Both the position numbers and the translations under genes were made by a program. Positions 57,605-61,371 of a stretch of DNA of 61,371 nt are shown here, one piece after another. Positions within the stretch are counted from its first letter, which is position 1, and every line of letters starts with the position of its first letter. A model generated the notes under the pieces. The model searched no databases. It saw only the letters and a program-made list of their open reading frames with translations, and was not told where the DNA came from. This DNA is from an uncultured Mogibacterium sp. Its GTDB lineage: Bacteria; Bacillota; Clostridia; Peptostreptococcales; Anaerovoracaceae. The DNA lies in NCBI RefSeq assembly GCF_938041965.1, contig NZ_CALISE010000008.1, forward strand, positions 1 through 61,371. The letters are read 5' to 3'.

Positions 57605-59776
57605 TTATAGGTGTAGAACTCTATCCTTGATTTCCTGAGTTCTTCCCTGATTCCAGAACTGTGTTCCGATGTATCCGCAAGTCCTTCTCGCTACAGACAT
57701 CTTGTCCTGATTGCGATTTCCGCAGTTAGGGCACTCCCATACAAGCTTGCCTTCTGCATCTTCAACGATTTTAATCTCACCACTGTATCCGCACTCTTCA
57801 CAGAAGTCGCTCTTCGTATTGAGTTCAGCATACATGATATTCTCATGGATATACTTCATAACCTCAAGTATAGCCGGGATGTTATCCTGCATGTTAGGAA
57901 CTTCAACGTAGCTAATAGCTCCACCTGGAGATAGCTTCTGGAAATCTGATTCAAACTTCAGCTTTTGGAATGCATCAATTTCTTCTTCAACATGAACATG
58001 ATAGCTGTTAGTTATGTAGTTCTTATCTGTAACGTGAGGGATTACTCCAAATCTTCTCTGTAGCGCCTTAGCGAACTTATAAGTTGTTGATTCCATCGGT
58101 GTGCCATATACGGAGTAGCTGATATTCTCAGCAGCCTTCCATTCAGCACACTTGTCGTTGAGTCTCTGCATAACCTTTAGTGCAAATTCTCTACCCTCAT
58201 CAGTTGTATGGCTCTTGCCTACCATGCGGTAACACATCTCGCAAAGTCCAGCGTATCCCAGAGAGATAGTCGAATATCCGTTATAAAGCAGTTTATCGAT
58301 TGTCTCACCTTTCTTGAGTCTAGCAATCGCTCCGTACTGCCAAAGGATAGGTGCAACGTCTGAAGGTGTTCCGAGTAGTCTCTCGTGACGAAGTCTTAGC
58401 GCGCGGTGGCAAAGTTCAAGTCTCTCATCGAGAATTTCCCAGAACTTGTCCATGTTTCCATATGATGAGCAAGCTACATCAACTAGATTGATTGTTACAA
58501 CACCCTGGTTGAACCTTCCGTAGAACTTGTAGCTTCCATCAGCGTTCTTCTGTGACTCTTCAACTGTTAGGAATGATCTGCATCCCATGCAAGTGTACAC
58601 GTTACCCTTCTTGAGCTCTCTCATAACCTTAGCCGAGATGTAGTCAGGAACGAGTCTCTTAGATGTGCACTCTGCAGCGATTTCTGTCAGGTGCCAGTAA
58701 GGGGCATCCTCTCTGATATTGCAATCATCAAGCACATAGATTAGCTTAGGGAATGCTGGTGTGATCCATACACCCTTCTCGTTCTTAACGCCCTGCATTC
58801 TCTGCTTAAGAACCTCTTCGATGCAGAGAGCTAGGTCATCTCTAGTTCTTCCCTCCGGAGCCTCTTCAAGGTGCATGAACATAGTTACGAATGGAGCCTG
58901 TCCGTTACAAGTCATCAGTGTGATGAGCTGATACTGGATAGTCTGGATACCACTCTTAATCTCGTCTCTTAATCTATCTTCAACAACCTTATTAAGGGCT
59001 TCCTGCGTTGTCTCGATACCTGCGTCCTTGAACTCCTTCTCAACCTTAGTTCTGATTTTCTGTCTGCTTACATCAACAAACGGAGCTAGATGAGCTAGTG
59101 AAAAGGACTGTCCACCGTACTGATTAGAAGCAACCTGAGCGATAATCTGAGTTGTTATGTTACATGCTGTGTAGAAGCTATGCGGCTTCTCGATAAGAGT
59201 CTCGCTAATTACAGTTCCGTTCTGCAGCATATCCTCTAGGTCGATAAGGTCACAGTTGTGCTCCTTCTGTGCAAAGTAGTCGGAATCATGGAAATGGATG
59301 ATTCCAGCATCATGTGCAGCAGAGATTTCCTCTGGAAGAAGGATTCTTCTAGTGAGATCCTTACTTACCTCACCAGCCATATAGTCTCTCTGAGTGGAGT
59401 TTATAATAGGATTCTTATTGGAGTTCTCCTGCTTAGCTTCCTCGTTGTTAAGCTCGATAAGCGAAAGAATCTTGTCATCTGTTGTGTTGGACTGACGAAC
59501 GAGGGATCTTGTATATCTGTATGTGATATAAGCCTTAGCAACCTCATATGCACCGTGCTGCATGATATGCTCTTCCACCATATCCTGAATTTCTTCTACT
59601 GCAGGTGAACGACCGAGGTCTTCACAAGATAAAATTACGCTTTCAGTGATTCTCTTAATCTGAATAGGTGTAAGTCTAACGGCTTCTTCAACGGAATTAT
59701 TTGCTTTGATAATTGCATTTTCAATCTTGGCTTTGTCAAAAGTTACTTCTGAGCCATTTCTCTTGATAACATTCAT
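57605..59776 (-). CDS. nrdD: Anaerobic ribonucleoside-triphosphate reductase
   Basis: Class III reductase of 723 aa, making dNTPs without oxygen. An ATP-cone domain fills about 1-90. The glycyl-radical barrel follows, with active-site Cys in the GRFNQGVVTINLVDVA and CMGCRSFL regions. The C-terminus has a four-Cys zinc site (CEECGYSG and CPNCGNRN, about 655-690). The radical Gly is in RRTCGYIG near 700. Start ATG 59776 follows AAGGAG. Two NrdR-box-like palindromes cover its promoter, so repression by NrdR when dNTPs are plentiful is expected. Confidence 0.96.
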   Translation of the reverse strand: MNVIKRNGSEVTFDKAKIENAIIKANNSVEEAVRLTPIQIKRITESVILSCEDLGRSPAVEEIQDMVEEHIMQHGAYEVAKAYITYRYTRSLVRQSNTTDDKILSLIELNNEEAKQENSNKNPIINSTQRDYMAGEVSKDLTRRILLPEEISAAHDAGIIHFHDSDYFAQKEHNCDLIDLEDMLQNGTVISETLIEKPHSFYTACNITTQIIAQVASNQYGGQSFSLAHLAPFVDVSRQKIRTKVEKEFKDAGIETTQEALNKVVEDRLRDEIKSGIQTIQYQLITLMTCNGQAPFVTMFMHLEEAPEGRTRDDLALCIEEVLKQRMQGVKNEKGVWITPAFPKLIYVLDDCNIREDAPYWHLTEIAAECTSKRLVPDYISAKVMRELKKGNVYTCMGCRSFLTVEESQKNADGSYKFYGRFNQGVVTINLVDVACSSYGNMDKFWEILDERLELCHRALRLRHERLLGTPSDVAPILWQYGAIARLKKGETIDKLLYNGYSTISLGYAGLCEMCYRMVGKSHTTDEGREFALKVMQRLNDKCAEWKAAENISYSVYGTPMESTTYKFAKALQRRFGVIPHVTDKNYITNSYHVHVEEEIDAFQKLKFESDFQKLSPGGAISYVEVPNMQDNIPAILEVMKYIHENIMYAELNTKSDFCEECGYSGEIKIVEDAEGKLVWECPNCGNRNQDKMSVARRTCGYIGTQFWNQGRTQEIKDRVLHL

Positions 59777-59861
59777 TGTCTCTCCTTAACCGAATACCCG
59801 AACATATTGATTTATGTGAGTTAATTCTCTTAAAATTAATTAATACACTTTTTAACGTCAA

Positions 59862-59917
59862 ACACTATATCTTGTTTGACGCCCTGTCATTATATCCCAT
59901 ATAGTGGGGTTAGTCAA
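59862..59917 (-). promoter_or_regulatory. nrdD promoter with tandem NrdR boxes
   Basis: On the minus strand TTGACT (59912-59917), 17 bases and TATAAT (59889-59894) form the promoter. One palindrome, CCCCACTATATGGGAT (59894-59909), fills the spacer. A second, AAACAAGATATAGTGT (59862-59877), lies just past the -10. The box starts are 32 bases apart, three helical turns, which is the standard spacing of paired NrdR boxes. Confidence 0.75.
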
Positions 59918-60049
59918 TCAGTTTTATACTATATTATTTTATACAATTTTAAGCCTGCGAGGTAGAAGTTTCAAGCCTTCTGTGCTAGTATTTACTAAAA
60001 TACGAAAAATAATTTATGCATATTTTTTGCACTTCATTTGCACATACGA

Positions 60050-60065
60050 GCACAAGATATTGTGC
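60050..60065. promoter_or_regulatory. Palindromic operator candidate before the alcohol dehydrogenase
   Basis: GCACAAGATATTGTGC is a perfect 16-bp palindrome that ends 7 bases before the GGAGG site of the alcohol dehydrogenase gene. Half-sites CACAA/TTGTG are in the opposite orientation to the usual Rex site, so a Rex assignment is not justified, but a repressor site is plausible. Confidence 0.45.
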
Positions 60066-60088
60066 CATATATGGAGGTAATACATATT

Positions 60089-61276
60089 ATGAACAACTTC
60101 GATTGGTATGCACCTACGCACATTGTATTTGGCAGAGGAACTGAATCAGAGGTGAGCTCTCTGCTCAAATCATCAAAATACACCCGCGTTCTCCTTCACT
60201 ACGGAAGTGGTAGCGTGATTCGCACCGGTCTGCTTGACAATATCAAATCTTCGCTAGATAAGGCAGATATAGATTACGTAGAATTTGGAGGTGTGATCGC
60301 TAATCCAAGGCTATCTCTCGTTTATAAAGGCATCGAACTTGCGAAATCTAAAGGTGTAGATTTCATACTCGCTGTTGGTGGCGGCAGCGTAATAGACTCT
60401 GCGAAGGCAATAGCATACGGCGCTGCAGTTGATTTCGATGTATGGGACTTATATGATAGAAAGAGAACTCCAGAGTCTGCCCTTCCTGTAGGGGTTATAC
60501 TTACAATCGCTGCTGCTGGTAGTGAGATGAGCAATTCTTCTGTAATCACAAACGAAGACGGAGGCATCAAGCGTGGCTATAGCAACAATATGGTTAGACC
60601 TAAATTCGCTATACTGAACCCTGAGCTAACTATGACTCTTCCTGACTTCCAGACAGCATGCGGCTGCACAGATATCATGATGCATACGATGGAAAGATAT
60701 TTTACGTCAGCAGGAAATATGGAACTAACTGACGGGATTGCTGAAGCACTGCTCAGGACAGTTGTAAAAAATGCCTTAATACTAGTAGAAGATCCGAAGA
60801 ACTACGAAGCACGTGCCGAGGTAATGTGGGCTGGAAGTTTGTCTCATAATGGTCTTACAGGATGTGGTAATGGTGGTGATGACTTTGCTACCCACCGAAT
60901 TGAACATGAGATTAGTGGCATGTTCGATGTAGCACATGGCGCAGGTCTGGCCGCAATTTGGGGAAGCTGGGCTAGATATGTTTTAGACGACTGTCTCCCT
61001 AGATTTAAGCAGTTTGCGATAAACGTATGGAATATTGAGGATTCTGGTGATGACCACGAAGTAGCACTCGAAGGTATAACGAGAACCGAGAACTTCTTTA
61101 AAAGCATCGGAATGCCTATATCTCTAAAGGATTTTGGATTTGAGCTAACAGATGAAGTTATAGAGGAACTTGCTGAGAAATGCGAGAAAGCTGTTGGCGG
61201 AAAAGTCGGTGCTGCAAAGGTTCTGTATCGGGATGACTTTAAGAAGATATACGGAATGGCTTACAACAACAAGTAG
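60089..61276 (+). CDS. Iron-containing alcohol dehydrogenase (butanol dehydrogenase-like)
   Basis: Group III alcohol dehydrogenase of 395 aa that reduces aldehydes, probably butyraldehyde-like, with NAD(P)H. FNWY-type start FDWYAPTHIVFGRGTE is characteristic of BdhA/YqhD-like enzymes. The nucleotide-binding GGGSVIDSAKAIA lies at about 97-109. Iron ligands are Asp in GCTDIMMHTMERYF at about 195 (with His 199) and the two His in HRIEHEISGMFDVAHGAGLA at about 267 and 281. The ATG at 60089 lies 11 bases from GGAGG. A perfect palindrome upstream suggests regulated expression. It is the last complete gene before an IS-like end. Confidence 0.88.
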   Translation: MNNFDWYAPTHIVFGRGTESEVSSLLKSSKYTRVLLHYGSGSVIRTGLLDNIKSSLDKADIDYVEFGGVIANPRLSLVYKGIELAKSKGVDFILAVGGGSVIDSAKAIAYGAAVDFDVWDLYDRKRTPESALPVGVILTIAAAGSEMSNSSVITNEDGGIKRGYSNNMVRPKFAILNPELTMTLPDFQTACGCTDIMMHTMERYFTSAGNMELTDGIAEALLRTVVKNALILVEDPKNYEARAEVMWAGSLSHNGLTGCGNGGDDFATHRIEHEISGMFDVAHGAGLAAIWGSWARYVLDDCLPRFKQFAINVWNIEDSGDDHEVALEGITRTENFFKSIGMPISLKDFGFELTDEVIEELAEKCEKAVGGKVGAAKVLYRDDFKKIYGMAYNNK

Positions 61277-61316
61277 AAAATAAGAGGATATATAAACACA
61301 AAATGCGCCCCAAAAG

Positions 61317-61371
61317 TGAACTGAACCCCAAAAGTTGGACAGTATAATTAAGCAGCTCTAGAGGACTGACT
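61317..61371 (+). mobile_element. Terminal fragment of an IS3-family element
   Basis: TGAACTGAACCCCAAAAGTT followed by GGACA (61317-61341) matches the terminal inverted repeat style of IS150-group IS3 elements. GAGGACTGAC-like leader sequence follows, as before a transposase orfA. A second CCCCAAAAGT copy lies just outside at 61308-61317. No transposase codon is inside the window, so only the end is seen. Confidence 0.5.

Noticed and set aside
60050..60065. Rex operator before the alcohol dehydrogenase
   Set aside because: The half-sites CACAA and TTGTG are in the reverse order of the Rex consensus, so only a generic palindrome is claimed.

Overview
The window looks like a chromosomal segment of a strictly anaerobic, low-to-moderate G+C Bacillota (Clostridia). 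The evidence is a glycyl-radical class III ribonucleotide reductase, formate-tetrahydrofolate ligase, reverse rubrerythrin with PerR, two butyrate kinases plus a butyrate-type CoA-transferase, a reductive amino-acid (2-hydroxyacyl-CoA dehydratase) operon with electron-transfer flavoproteins, AGGAGG-type ribosome binding sites throughout and consensus sigma-A promoters. The gene content resembles asaccharolytic Eubacterium/Mogibacterium-type bacteria (Anaerovoracaceae); that placement is inference, as no marker gene names a species.

Layout. 1-1830 is the end of an integrative conjugative element (ICE) of the Tn1549/CTn kind. It holds the first codons of a PcfB-like gene, a DUF6017 replication protein with a 23-bp iteron array inside its gene, a small ORF and a CD1845-family membrane protein. 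It abuts an exact 50-bp direct repeat (1829-1878 and 2041-2090) made of the tRNA-Ser 3' end plus its terminator, which is a candidate att site. From 2285 to about 26600 lie mostly housekeeping genes: cysteine desulfidase-like protein, butyrate kinase, typA, DUF2207 protein, dCMP deaminase, dapB, a DUF3267 zincin with an overlapping 26-aa membrane peptide, two flavoproteins, metK under a SAM-I riboswitch, an unrecognised 425-aa protein, a DnaA-box cluster, AlaX, a cytidylate kinase-like protein, the overlapping truA-scpA-scpB-rluB chain, a prepilin peptidase, a butyryl-CoA:acetate CoA-transferase, a lipase-like hydrolase and an rRNA methyltransferase.

26894-36829 is one leftward operon for reductive 2-hydroxyacyl-CoA metabolism: hadI, hadB, hadC, hadA, 2-hydroxyacid dehydrogenase, acyl-CoA dehydrogenase, etfB, etfA and a terminal butyrate kinase. 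The expected flow is 2-oxoacid to (R)-2-hydroxyacid, CoA transfer, radical dehydration, then enoyl-CoA reduction with an ETF partner. The kinase suggests that some acyl-CoA may also be cashed in as ATP. The operon has its own consensus promoter with a repeated ATGTAC motif at the start site.

37127-47330 carries DUF genes, PerR/reverse rubrerythrin, an MntR-like regulator, a POT-like transporter, an adhesin remnant, and a ComDE/BlpRH-like quorum-sensing pair followed by a two-gene ABC transporter. The transporter's promoter has a clear LytTR double repeat. 47487-61276 holds aminopeptidase P, fhs, a YheO-type regulator with a YitT protein, pepT, cardiolipin synthase, nrdG, a YgjP-like metalloprotease, nrdD behind tandem NrdR boxes and an iron alcohol dehydrogenase. 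The last 55 bases look like the end of an IS3-family element.
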